From: Pseudonocardia sp. HH130629-09
GTDB taxonomy: Bacteria; Actinomycetota; Actinomycetes; Mycobacteriales; Pseudonocardiaceae
Direction of reading: 5' to 3'
NCBI RefSeq assembly: GCF_001294645.1
Contig: NZ_CP011868.1
Span: 1,860,001 to 1,924,000 of the forward strand
Length of the DNA stretch: 64,000 nucleotides
A program made the position numbers and the translations under genes. The stretch's first letter is position 1, and each line of letters starts with the position of its first letter. Positions 51,016 through 60,131 of the stretch are shown in pieces. The notes below the pieces were generated by a model. The model had not been told where the DNA came from, searched no databases, and saw nothing but the letters and a program-made list of their open reading frames with translations.

Positions 51016-52343
51016 TGGCGAACGCGTTGATCACGGGCTTCCAACGCATCGTCCACCTCGTGCGGCCCGTCCCGGTCGGGTCCAGGCTGCGAGTCACAAG
51101 ATACAAGCATTTCATCGTAGCCTGCTCAGTGGGGAAATGACCACGCGCCCGCACCGCGCGCCGGTAGCGGGCGTTAAGCGATTCGATCGCATTCGTAGAG
51201 CAGATCACCCTTCGAATCTCGACGTCGTAGTCCAAGAACGGCACGAACTCTTCCCACGCGTTGCGCCATAGCCGGATCATCGCCGCGTACTTACGGCCCC
51301 ATTTCTCGTCGAGCTCATCCATAGCGATAAGTGCTGCATTCGGGTTGGGCGCGGCATAGATTGGTTTGATGTCGCGCTTCACCGCGTCCCAGTCCTGTCG
51401 ACCCACCAGCCGGAAAGTGTTTCGGATCAGGTGCACGACGCAGGTTTGGACAATGGTTTGCGGCCACACGTTGGCCACGACCTCCGGGAGTCCTTTGAGG
51501 CCGTCGCAGACCAGGAACAGCACGTCACGCACGCCGCGGTTCTTCAGGTCGACCAGCACGCTCATCCAGAACTTCGCGCCCTCACTGCCGACGCCCATCC
51601 ACAGCCCCAGCACGTCCTTGCAGCCGTCCACGGTGACGCCGATGGCTGCGTAGACCGGCCGGTTGGCGACCTGCCCGTCCCGGACCTTGACGTGGACAGC
51701 GTCGATGAACACCGCGGCGTACACCGAATCCAACGGCCGACCAACCCAGTCATTCATCTCGGCGACGACCTTGTCGGTGATCCGCGAGACCGTCTCCTTC
51801 GATACTGACGCCCCATAGATGTCAGCGAAATGTGCGGAAACCTCCCCGGTCGTCATCCCTTTCGCATACAGCGACAGTACGACCTCGTCGACATCTGTGA
51901 GGCGCCGCTGACGCTTCTTCACGATCTGCGGCTCGAAAGTGCTGGCCCTGTCTCTCGGAACGTCGATCTCCACGTCACCCGCGGCATCCGAGAGAACCGT
52001 CTTCGAGCGGGACCCGTTCCGCACGTTGGTGGATTCCCGGCCGGGGTCGGCCCGGTTCTTGTCGTGCCCGAGGTGCTCGGTCATCTCCTCGTTCAGCGCC
52101 GTTTCCAGAACATTCTTGGTAAAGAGCTTCAACAGGCCGTCCGGGCCGGTCAACGCCAGCCCGCGCGCCTTCGCCTCGGCCACCATCGCCGCCGCAGCGG
52201 CCCGCTCCGCCGACGCCTGCCGAGCAGGCTTCGGGTCACCCTCGCTTGGATCCACAAGGTCCGATGTCATCACTGTCCGTGCCCATCTCGCCGGACCTCA
52301 GCCCGGCGTGTCGGGCCGAAAACACCGATCTTGAAACAGTCCC
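50939..52343 (-). mobile_element. IS256-family element A
   Basis: 1405 bp. Inverted repeats: GGGCCTGTCTCGTGATCGG at the left (50939 on) and GGGACTGTTTCAAGATCGG on the minus strand at the right end (52343). Flanked by the 8-bp duplication ACATCACA (50931-50938 and 52344-52351). It carries one complete transposase. Inserted into the right terminal repeat of IS481 element A. Confidence 0.94.
50975..52273 (-). CDS. IS256-family transposase A
   Basis: 432 aa mutator-type (MULE) transposase, full length. DDE residues: YAAVFIDAVHVKVRDG (first Asp), LFLVCDGLKGLPEVVANVWP (second Asp), CSTNAIESLNARYRR (Glu). Upstream, ETALNEEMTEHLGHDKN and SKTVLSDAAGDVEIDVPRDR are standard IS256 features. ATG 52273. 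The element looks intact and potentially mobile. Confidence 0.95.
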   Translation of the reverse strand: MMTSDLVDPSEGDPKPARQASAERAAAAAMVAEAKARGLALTGPDGLLKLFTKNVLETALNEEMTEHLGHDKNRADPGRESTNVRNGSRSKTVLSDAAGDVEIDVPRDRASTFEPQIVKKRQRRLTDVDEVVLSLYAKGMTTGEVSAHFADIYGASVSKETVSRITDKVVAEMNDWVGRPLDSVYAAVFIDAVHVKVRDGQVANRPVYAAIGVTVDGCKDVLGLWMGVGSEGAKFWMSVLVDLKNRGVRDVLFLVCDGLKGLPEVVANVWPQTIVQTCVVHLIRNTFRLVGRQDWDAVKRDIKPIYAAPNPNAALIAMDELDEKWGRKYAAMIRLWRNAWEEFVPFLDYDVEIRRVICSTNAIESLNARYRRAVRARGHFPTEQATMKCLYLVTRSLDPTGTGRTRWTMRWKPVINAFAITFGDRWPGAETY

Positions 52344-52515
52344 ACATCACACCTAGTTGTACCCGGCCAGGAGGTTGGTGACGGTGGCCGACGGCGTGGC
52401 TGCTTGAACGGGGAAGGCCCTTCGGGCGAGGTGGGAGGTGTCTGAAGCCGTCCATCTCGCCACGAAGGGCCTTCCACCGTGCACGCTAACGCTCGCCTGA
52501 CCCTGCATGGGCGTC

Positions 52516-53943
52516 AGTGGCGTCCACCAAGGTGGTGTGCGACCGGCCCGGTGACGAGCTGGTCGAGCTGTAGGGCGGCCACCGCGTGATCTTCTGAACG
52601 CCTCTCACAGCCCACAGAAGATGGATCACGCGATGACCGCACCCTCCAGTATCGACCCCACCGAGTTCCTGCACGAGCAGCTGTCCCAGGCGAGCCCGGA
52701 TCTGCTGTGCCACATGTTGACCACGTTCATCAACACCCTGATGTCCGCCGACGCCGACTCGGTGTGCGGCGCGGCCTGGGGCGAGCGTTCCGAGGCTCGC
52801 ACGAACACCCGCAACGGCTACCGCCACCGCGACTTCGACACCCGCGCTGGCACGATCGACGTGGCGATCCCCAAGCTGCGCAACGGCTCCTACTTCCCCG
52901 ACTGGTTGCTGGAGCGTCGTCGCCGGGCGGAGCGGGCCCTGACCACGGTGGTCGCGACCTGCTACCTGCTCGGGGTCTCGACGCGGCGGATGGAGAAACT
53001 CGTCGACTCCCTGGGCATCACGAGGTTGTCGAAGTCGCAGGTCTCAGAGATGGCCCGGGACCTCGACGGCCAAGTCGAGCAGTTCCGGACGCGTCCGCTC
53101 GACCAGGGCCCCTACACCTTCGTCGCCGCCGACGCGCTCGTGCTCAAAGTCCGCGAGGGCGGCCGGGTCGTGGCAGTCCACGCCCTGCTCGCCACCGGGG
53201 TCAACGGCGACGGACACCGGGAGATCCTCGGCCTGCAGGTCAGCTCCGCCGAGGACGGCGCCGGCTGGCTGGGGTTCTTCCGCGACCTCACCGCCCGCGG
53301 TCTGACCGGCGTCGCGCTGGTCACCAGCGACGCCCACGCCGGCTTGGTGTCCGCGATCGGGGCGACCCTGCCCGGCGCCGCCTGGCAGAGGTGCAGGACG
53401 CACTACGCGGCGAACCTGATGGCTGCGACCCCGAAGCAGTCCTGGCCGTGGGTGCGGGCGTTGCTGCACTCGGTCTATGACCAGCCCGACGCCGCATCGG
53501 TGCACGCCCAGTTCGACCGGGTCCTCGACGCCTTGGCCGACAAGCTCCCGAAGGTCGCCGAGCACCTCGACGCCGCCCGAGCCGACGTCCTGGCCTTCAC
53601 CGGCTTCCCGAAAGAACTGTGGCGCCAGATCTGGTCGAACAACCCCTCCGAGCGCCTGAACCGTGAGATCCGGCGCCGCACCGACGTCGTCGGGATCTTC
53701 CCCGACCGCGACTCCCTGATCCGCCTCGTCGGCGCGGTCCTGGCCGAGCAACACGACGAATGGGCCGAAGGACGCCGCTACCTCGGCCTCGACGTCCTCG
53801 CCCGCTCCCGCGTCACCACGATCCCCGACACCGCCACCAGCGCTGAGGAGGCGACCTCGACCACCACCATCCCGGCGCTCAGCGCCTGACCGAACAAGAA
53901 GATCACGCGGTCGTCGTCACACACCACGCCAGCGGACTTGACC
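52516..53943 (+). mobile_element. IS256-family element B
   Basis: 1428 bp flanked by the 8-bp duplication TGGGCGTC (52508-52515 and 53944-53951). Ends are AGTGGCGTCCACCAAGGTGG at the left and, on the minus strand, GGTCAAGTCCGCTGGCGTGG at the right; they match at about 18 of 28 positions, best at GGTGTG-GAC. The nearby inner segment ACCGCGTGATCTTCT also recurs at both ends. Inserted in the transposase gene of IS481 element B. Confidence 0.88.
52621..53889 (+). CDS. IS256-family transposase B
   Basis: 422 aa, complete mutator-type transposase, unlike the one at 50975-52273. Features: FINTLMSADADSVCGAAWGE, RNGYRHRDFDTRAGTIDVAI, first Asp in YTFVAADALVLKVREGGR, second in VALVTSDAHAGLVSAIG, Glu in WSNNPSERLNREIRRRT. 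ATG 52621 or ATG 52633. Probably functional. Confidence 0.94.
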   Translation: MDHAMTAPSSIDPTEFLHEQLSQASPDLLCHMLTTFINTLMSADADSVCGAAWGERSEARTNTRNGYRHRDFDTRAGTIDVAIPKLRNGSYFPDWLLERRRRAERALTTVVATCYLLGVSTRRMEKLVDSLGITRLSKSQVSEMARDLDGQVEQFRTRPLDQGPYTFVAADALVLKVREGGRVVAVHALLATGVNGDGHREILGLQVSSAEDGAGWLGFFRDLTARGLTGVALVTSDAHAGLVSAIGATLPGAAWQRCRTHYAANLMAATPKQSWPWVRALLHSVYDQPDAASVHAQFDRVLDALADKLPKVAEHLDAARADVLAFTGFPKELWRQIWSNNPSERLNREIRRRTDVVGIFPDRDSLIRLVGAVLAEQHDEWAEGRRYLGLDVLARSRVTTIPDTATSAEEATSTTTIPALSA

Positions 53944-54894
53944 TGGGCGTCGACTGCTCGTCGCGCGAGTCCGCGACCATGGCCGCCCGCAGTCCCACGT
54001 CGCCCGCGAGCTCGGGGTCTCCCGCCAGTGCGTGTCCCGGTGGGTCACCCGCTACGACCGGGAAGGAGATCCCGGTCTGCGCGACCGGTCCTCCCGCCCA
54101 CACCACAGCCCGACCCGTCACAGCGCCGACACCGAACAGGCGGTCCTGGCCGCGCGGCGTGAGCAGCGCTGCGGTCCGGCCGCGATCGCGGCCACCACCG
54201 GAGTCGCGGCGCGCTCGGTATCGCGGATCCTGGCCCGCCACGGCGTGGCTCGGCTGGCGGCCTGTGATCCCATCACCGGCGCCCCGATCCGCGCCACCCG
54301 CGCCTCAGCCCACCGCTACGAACACGCCGCACCCGGTGAGCTGGTCCATGTTGATGTGAAGAAACTCGGCCGGATCCCCGACGGCGGGGGCTGGCGGATC
54401 CACGGCCGCGGCCCCCGTCCGGGCGCGACCCGCCGCATCGGGTTCGACTACGTCCACGCCATGGTCGACGACCACTCCCGCTTCGCCTACGCCGAGGTCC
54501 TGCCCGATGAGAAGGGCGCCACCTGCGCCGGTTTCGTTCAGCGCGCCGCGGCCGCGTTCGCCGCAGCCGGCATCGGCCGCATCGAGCGTGTGATCACCGA
54601 CAACGCCCGCAACTACCGCGGCTGCCGGGTATTCGCCGAGGCCGTGACCGGTCTCGGAGCACGCCAGAAGTTCATCCGGCCGCACTGCCCGTGGATCAAC
54701 GGCAAGGTGGAGAGGTTCAACCGGACCCTGGCCATCGAATGGGCCTACCGGCGTCCCTACGCCACCAACGACGACCGCACACTGGCACTCAGCGCCTGGC
54801 TCGAGTACTACAATCAGCGACGCCCTCACACCGCTTGCGCGGGCCGCTCCCCAATCAGCCGCCTGTCACCAACGTGATGGCCGGCTACAACTAG

Positions 54895-56046
54895 TCAGCG
54901 GGTGTTGCCCGACGCCCGGTGGCAGCCGGCGAAGGTCTCCTCCAGCTCCCCGGTCGTGATCACCGCGTCGAGGTCGTCGAAGCCGTCGGGCGCGCGGCGC
55001 TCGACCTCGTCGATGACCCGCTCCGGGCCACCCGCCCGGTTGCGGAGCACGACGTCGGCGGTCATCGGCAGCCGCTCGGCCTCGTAGGCGGCCAGCGCCG
55101 CCACCGGGTCGACGCCCGCGGCCAGGTGCCGGGCGAGGGACTCGGCGTCGAGGATCGCCTGCCCGGCGCCGTCGGAGCCCATCGGGACCATCGGGTGCGC
55201 GGCGTCGCCGAGCAGCGTGACCCGGCCGTGCGACCAGCGCGAGGTGGTCGACGGCGTCGAGGTGGAAGCGGCGGGCGTGGGCGAGGGTCTCGTCGCGGTC
55301 GGCGGGCCGTGACCAGTCCTGACGCTGGGGGGCGGGGTCGCCGTCGGCCCCGGTCGCGATGCACACCGCCCAGTTCGTGAGGACCGTCCCCGGGGCGCTG
55401 CCGGCGCCGACCGGGTAGACCACCAGCTTCGCCGCGTTCCCGCCTGCGACGACCATCGAGCGGCCGCCGCGGAACGCCGGCCAGTCGGTCGCGCCGCGCC
55501 ACATCGACACCCCGTTCCAGTGCGGCGGTCCCTCGTCGGGGAACTGGCCCGCGCGCACCGCGGAGTGGATGCCGTCCGCGCCGACCAGCACGTCGCCGGT
55601 CACGGTGGGCAGCGCGTCGTCGGTGAACCGGCCCCGGACGCCGTCCGCGGACCGCTCGACGCCGTCGACCCGGTGCCGGGTACGGATCGCGTCGGGCCCC
55701 AGCCGTGCGCGCACGGCGTCGGCGAGCATCCGGTGCACCCGGCCGCGGTGCCCGGCGACCTGCGGGAACGCGAACCCGGCCGCCACCCCGCAGGGCCTGC
55801 GCAGGATCGGCCGGCCGAGCCGGTGGGCGTAGGTGAGGTCGGTGGTCGCGACCCGACCTCGGCCGGCTCCGCGGACAGGCCGAGCCCGTCGAGGACCCGC
55901 ACGGCGTGCGGCAGCAGGTTGAACCCGACACCGAGCTCGCCCGCACCGGAGCCCTGCTCGAGGACCGTGGACCCGATCCCGGCCCGCTCCAGCGCGAGGG
56001 CCGTGGTCAGTCCTCCGATACCCCCACCGACGATCAGGACGTGCAT
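54895..56046 (-). pseudogene. FAD-dependent aromatic-type monooxygenase, two frameshifts
   Basis: ATG 56046 reads HVLIVGGGIGGLTTALALER (FAD GxGxxG), LGVGFNLLPHAVRVLDGLGL. Around 55852-55854 one G is missing from an expected G4 run, shifting to the frame with VGADGIHSAVR and WNGVSMWRGATDWPAFRG. Around 55236-55241 a second shift leads to SHGRVTLLGDAAHPMVPMGS (GD motif) and the C-terminus ending SGNTR. The family is the PHBH/salicylate-hydroxylase-like class A monooxygenases. The TGA stop starts one base outside the ACTAG of the IS boundary, so the IS did not damage it; the shifts are separate events or sequencing errors. Confidence 0.87.
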
Positions 56047-56113
56047 TCCCCGAGCCTGACCGCTGAGCGCCCCTGAGGGAAGGGCCGCCCGCGATGGGGC
56101 AGGATCACCGGTC

Positions 56114-59100
56114 ATGGACCGTCGCACGGGGACCTCGCTCGCCCGGCTCGGCCTCACCGGTGAGGACGCGGCCACGACCCTGCGTGGTCTGGGCTGGTGG
56201 GCGACCGACGGACCGGTGCCCGGCTGCGAGGAGATCATGTGGGCGCTGGCCCGCAGCCCCGACCAGTCCCTCGCGCTGCGCGCGGTCGAGCGGCTGGCGC
56301 AGACCGCGCCGTGGCCCGCGATCGACCGGGCGCTGCGCACCGACCGGGGGCTGCGCGGGCGGCTGTTCGCGACCCTGGGATCGTCGACGGCGCTGGGCGA
56401 CCACCTCGTACGCCACCCGGACCGCTGGCCGCTGCTGGCCGACACCGCCGAGCGCGGGGACCCGCCGCCGGACCTGGCCCGGCGCACCGCGAACCTGCTG
56501 CGCGCGGTCGGCGCCGACCCGGATGCGCCGACGCCGGGGACGGTCGGGGGAGCGCGGGCGTCGCTGACCGGGGCCGAGGCCGTCGCCGCGCTGCGTACGG
56601 CCTACCGCGACGAGCTGCTCGGCCTCGCCTCGGCCGACCTGGCCGCCGTCGGGGCCCCGGAGCTGCCGGTGATGGAGGTCGACGACGTCGCGGCCCAGCT
56701 CGCCGACCTCGCCGAGGCTGCGCTGGCGGCGTCTCTGGCGGTGGCCGCGGCCGAGCAGGACCCGTCGGACGAGCTGCGGCTCGCGATCATCGGCATGGGC
56801 AAGTGCGGCGGCAGGGAGCTCAACTACGTCTCCGACGTCGACGTCGTGTTCGTCGCCGAGCCCGGCGGGGACCTCACCCCGGCCGCGACGAAGCTCGCGT
56901 CGCGGGTCATGCGCATCGCGGGGGAGGCCTGCTTCGAGGTCGACGCGAACCTGCGCCCCGAGGGCCGTCAGGGTGCGCTGGTGCGGACCCTGGACGGGCA
57001 CGTGTCCTACTACCGGCGGTGGGCCAAGACCTGGGAGTTCCAGGCGCTGCTCAAGGCCCGTCCGATCGCCGGGGACCCCGAGCTGGGCCGCTCCTACGTC
57101 GAGGCCCTCGACCCGATGGTGTGGCAGGCGTGCACCCGCGACGACTTCGTCGGCGAGGTACAGGCCATGCGTGCCCGGGTCATCGAGAACATCCCCTCCG
57201 ATCAGCGCGAACGCGAGCTGAAGCTCGGCCGCGGCGGGCTGCGCGACGTCGAGTTCGCCGTCCAGCTGCTGCAGCTGGTGCACGGCCGGACCGACGACAC
57301 CCTGCACTCGGGCAACACCCTGGTCGCGCTGGCCGCCCTGTCCGAGCGCGGCTACGTCGGCCGCGACGACGGCGCCAACCTCGCCGCGTCCTACCGGTTC
57401 CTGCGCCTGCTGGAGCACCGGCTGCAGCTGCAGAAGCTGCGTCGCACCCACCTGCTCCCGGCCATCGACGACACCGACGGCCTGCGCTGGCTCGCCAGGG
57501 CCGCACGGATCCGCCCGGACGGGCGCCGCGACGTCGTCGGGGTGCTGGTCGACGAGTGGCAGCGCAACGCCCGCCGGGTGACCCGGCTGCACGAGAAGCT
57601 GTTCTACCGGCCGCTGCTGTCGGCGGTGTCCCGGCTGGCCGCCGACGGCGCCGACGCCGTGCTGACCCCTGAGGCGGCGAAGGCACGGATGAAGGCGCTG
57701 GGCTGGGCGTCGCCGGAGGGGGCGCTGGGGCACCTGCGGGCGCTCACCGGCGGGGTGTCGCGGGCCGCGTCGATCCAGCGCGCCCTGCTGCCGGTGCTGC
57801 TGGACTCGCTCTCGACCAGCCCCGACCCCGACCGCGGCCTGCTCGCCTACCGGCGGGTGTCCGAGGCACTCGCCGACACCCCCTGGTACCTGCGGCTGCT
57901 GCGCGACGAGGGCGCGGTCGCGCAGCGCCTGATGACCCTGCTCGGCACCTCGGCGCTGGTCCCGGACCTGCTGGCCCGCGCTCCGGAGGTGCTGCGGATG
58001 CTCGCCACCTCCTCCGGGGTGCAGAGCCCGGAGCTGACCCGGGACCCGGCCGAGGTGTCGATGGCGCTGCGCACCACCGTGGCCCGGCAGAGCACACCGG
58101 AGATCGCGGTGGCGTCGGCGCGGTCCTACCGCCGGCACGAGATGCTGCGGGTCGCCTGCGCCGACCTGCTCGGCCTGCTGCCGGTCGACGCCGTCTGCAC
58201 GGCGCTGAACTCGGTGAACGAGGCGGTGCTGGCCGCGACCCTGGACGCGGTGCTCCGCGCCGAGACCGAGCGCCCGGCCGCCCTGGCGGTGATCGGGATG
58301 GGCCGTCTCGGCGGTGGGGAGTCGAGCTACGGCAGCGACGCCGACGTCATGTTCGTCTGCGCGCCGGCCGAGGGGGTCGACGACCACACCGCGGTGCGGT
58401 GGGCGACCCGCGTCGTCGAACGGGTGCGACGGCTGCTGGGCTCGCCGAGCCCGGACCCCGCGCTGCCGGTCGACGCGGACCTGCGTCCGGAGGGCCGTTC
58501 CGGGCCGATGGTGCGCACCCTGGCCTCCTACCGCGAGTACTACGCCCGCTGGGGCGAGGTGTGGGAGGCCCAGGCGCTGCTGCGGGCCCGGCCGATCGCG
58601 GGGGACCGGACGCTGGGCCGCGAGTTCACCGCGCTGGTCGACCCGATCCGTTACCCGGCGGACGGGCTGTCGGCGGCGTCGGTGTCGGAGATCCGGCGGA
58701 TCAAGGCCAGGGTCGACGCCGAGCGGCTGCCCCGTGGCGCGGACCGCTCCACCCACACGAAGCTGGGCCTGGGCGGGCTCGCCGACGTCGAGTGGACGGT
58801 GCAGCTGCTGCAGCTCCAGTACGCGGGCGACGTCCCCGAGCTGCGCACCCCCTCGACGCTGGAGGGGCTGCACGAGGCGGCGGAGGCCGGTCTGATCGGC
58901 GCCGAGGACGCCGCCGAGCTGGAGGAGGGCTGGCGCACCGCCACCGCGGCCCGCAACGCGATCATGCTGGTGAAGGGCAAGCCCGGCGACCAGCTCCCGC
59001 GTTCGGGGCGGGAGCTGGCCGCCGTCGCCGTCGCGCTCGGGTACCCCGCCGGCGGCGACCCGGGGGAGTTCCTCGACGACTACAAGCGCGTCACCCGGCG

Positions 59101-59149
59101 CGCCCGCGCGGTCGTCGAGCGGGTGTTCTACGGCTGGTCCGAGGACTGA
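56114..59149 (+). CDS. glnE: Glutamine synthetase adenylyltransferase/deadenylyltransferase
   Basis: 1011 aa, full length. Two nucleotidyltransferase domains: IIGMGKCGGRELNYVSDVDV (about residues 223-242) and VIGMGRLGGGESSYGSDADV (about 725-744), each with the G-G-x(n)-D-x-D pattern, each followed by a helical GlnD-like domain (RELKLGRGGLRDVEFAVQLL, TKLGLGGLADVEWTVQLL). It adds and removes AMP on glutamine synthetase in response to nitrogen. ATG 56114. In mycobacteria glnE adjoins glnA2; here the IS island separates them. Its last 22 bp overlap the convergent MerR gene. Confidence 0.95.
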   Translation: MDRRTGTSLARLGLTGEDAATTLRGLGWWATDGPVPGCEEIMWALARSPDQSLALRAVERLAQTAPWPAIDRALRTDRGLRGRLFATLGSSTALGDHLVRHPDRWPLLADTAERGDPPPDLARRTANLLRAVGADPDAPTPGTVGGARASLTGAEAVAALRTAYRDELLGLASADLAAVGAPELPVMEVDDVAAQLADLAEAALAASLAVAAAEQDPSDELRLAIIGMGKCGGRELNYVSDVDVVFVAEPGGDLTPAATKLASRVMRIAGEACFEVDANLRPEGRQGALVRTLDGHVSYYRRWAKTWEFQALLKARPIAGDPELGRSYVEALDPMVWQACTRDDFVGEVQAMRARVIENIPSDQRERELKLGRGGLRDVEFAVQLLQLVHGRTDDTLHSGNTLVALAALSERGYVGRDDGANLAASYRFLRLLEHRLQLQKLRRTHLLPAIDDTDGLRWLARAARIRPDGRRDVVGVLVDEWQRNARRVTRLHEKLFYRPLLSAVSRLAADGADAVLTPEAAKARMKALGWASPEGALGHLRALTGGVSRAASIQRALLPVLLDSLSTSPDPDRGLLAYRRVSEALADTPWYLRLLRDEGAVAQRLMTLLGTSALVPDLLARAPEVLRMLATSSGVQSPELTRDPAEVSMALRTTVARQSTPEIAVASARSYRRHEMLRVACADLLGLLPVDAVCTALNSVNEAVLAATLDAVLRAETERPAALAVIGMGRLGGGESSYGSDADVMFVCAPAEGVDDHTAVRWATRVVERVRRLLGSPSPDPALPVDADLRPEGRSGPMVRTLASYREYYARWGEVWEAQALLRARPIAGDRTLGREFTALVDPIRYPADGLSAASVSEIRRIKARVDAERLPRGADRSTHTKLGLGGLADVEWTVQLLQLQYAGDVPELRTPSTLEGLHEAAEAGLIGAEDAAELEEGWRTATAARNAIMLVKGKPGDQLPRSGRELAAVAVALGYPAGGDPGEFLDDYKRVTRRARAVVERVFYGWSED

Positions 59150-60093
59150 CCGACCGGTGCGGCGCGCAGGGCGGCGGCGAACCACTCGAACGCGGGGATC
59201 GTCGGCTCCCGGGCCGGCCACCCGTTGAGGACACCGAGCAGCGTCCAGTAGCGCTCGACGCGGCGGTCGGCGAACAGGTCGACCGTGTCCGCCCAGGCGG
59301 CCCGGTCGGCCACCGAGAGCCCGGCGACGCCGGGGATCCGCTCCAGTGCCGCGGCCGCCGCGGGTGAGGCCGGGTCGACCTCCGCGGCGAGCGCGCCGCC
59401 GGCGTGTTCGGCCACCGCGGCCGGGTCGGCCTGCCGCTCGCGGTGCTCGGAGACGGTGGCGCCGGCGACGGCCATCTCCCGGCAGCGGGCCCGGAAGCCC
59501 GGGTCGCCGACCAGCTCGGCCAGCTCCACCCAGGCCCCGACCTGCTCGGGGGTCGGGTCGTCGGGCAGCTCGGCCGGCATCGACCGCATCGCGGTGGCGA
59601 TGCCCGCGCCGGGCGCGTCGGCGTCGATGCCGGCGAAGGCCTCGTTCACGAAGTCGTCGATCAGGTGCTGCCGCTGGGCCGCGGACAGCCGGGCGAGGTC
59701 GTTCATCAGCGTCACGCTCCGTTCGTCGGGTGGGGTGTCGCCGTCTCCGGTGCGGGCCAGCAACGTGCACACCGCGCGTTGCGCCCGCAGCTCCCGGATC
59801 CGGTCGTCCAGGGCCCGGACGTGTGCCGCCGCGATCTCGCCGACCCCCCGTCGGCGGGACAGCACGGCGCGCACGTCGTCCAGGCCCAGCCCGAGCTCGC
59901 GCAGGGTGCGCACGAGGTCGAGCCGTGCGACCGCGGCCGGTCCGTAGACCCGGTGGCCCGCGCCGTTGCGGTCGGCGGGGACGAGTCCCTCGTCGGACCA
60001 GAAGCGGAGCGTGCGCACGGGAACCTCGCTGCGCCGGGCGAGCTGCCCGATCGTCAGCGTGACAAGATGGTCATCGGTACGTGGTGCGGTCAC
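59128..60093 (-). CDS. MerR-family transcriptional regulator
   Basis: 321 aa. N-terminal MerR helix-turn-helix: TIGQLARRSEVPVRTLRFWS, DEGLVPADRNGAGHRVYGPA, AVARLDLVRTLRELGLGLDD (residues 13-75), then the linking helix (IAAAHVRALDDRIRELRAQR). The C-terminal 200 residues form a helical ligand or effector domain not recognised as TipAS. No Cys-based metal site seen. It is divergent from the LLM oxidoreductase gene with only 38 bp between starts, so it probably regulates that gene and itself. GTG start. Confidence 0.88.
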   Translation of the reverse strand: MTAPRTDDHLVTLTIGQLARRSEVPVRTLRFWSDEGLVPADRNGAGHRVYGPAAVARLDLVRTLRELGLGLDDVRAVLSRRRGVGEIAAAHVRALDDRIRELRAQRAVCTLLARTGDGDTPPDERSVTLMNDLARLSAAQRQHLIDDFVNEAFAGIDADAPGAGIATAMRSMPAELPDDPTPEQVGAWVELAELVGDPGFRARCREMAVAGATVSEHRERQADPAAVAEHAGGALAAEVDPASPAAAAALERIPGVAGLSVADRAAWADTVDLFADRRVERYWTLLGVLNGWPAREPTIPAFEWFAAALRAAPVGQSSDQP

Positions 60094-60131
60094 GGGGTAC
60101 AGCCTCGGGGGTTCCAGCGACTGGAGGTCAA

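Larger units (their letters stand above)
52479..54877 (+). pseudogene. IS481-family transposase B, split by IS256 insertion
   Basis: Starts at GTG 52479 (reads HANARLTLHGR), is cut at 52515 by the IS256-family element, and resumes at 53952 in the correct frame (RLLVARVRDHGRPQSHVARE, LGVSRQCVSRWVTRYDREGD), to a TGA at 54875-54877. The rejoined product is about 320 aa with integrase residues in DYVHAMVDDHSRFAYAEV, VITDNARNYRG and WINGKVERFNRTL. The 3' part has a possible internal start at 54032, which would lack the DNA-binding N-terminus. Non-functional as placed. Confidence 0.88.
52358..54889 (+). mobile_element. IS481-family element B, interrupted by IS256
   Basis: Ends TGTACCCGGCCAGGAGGTTG (52358 on) and, on the minus strand, TGTAGCCGGCCATCACGTTG (from 54889), imperfect inverted repeats. 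Left flank CCTAGT, right flank ACTAGT. Without the inner IS256 insertion and its duplication it is 1096 bp. It is a different IS481 lineage from element A, sharing family layout but not the terminal sequence. Confidence 0.9.
49825..54895. other. Nested IS island bounded by ACTAGT
   Basis: The outer limits are ACTAGT at 49825-49830 and 54890-54895; CCTAGT at 52352-52357 separates the two IS481 elements. Removing the island restores GACTAGTCAGCGG, in which the cupin TAG stop and the TGA stop of the convergent monooxygenase are adjacent. IS481-family elements are known to target NCTAGN with a 6-bp duplication, so the simplest history is two successive insertions at one site plus one base change (A to C) in the inner copy. 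Confidence 0.85.

Noticed and set aside
56105..59770. About 1200-codon open frame opposite glnE
   Set aside because: Shadow of glnE and part of the MerR gene's strand; low-complexity Arg/Gly/Gln content and no family likeness.
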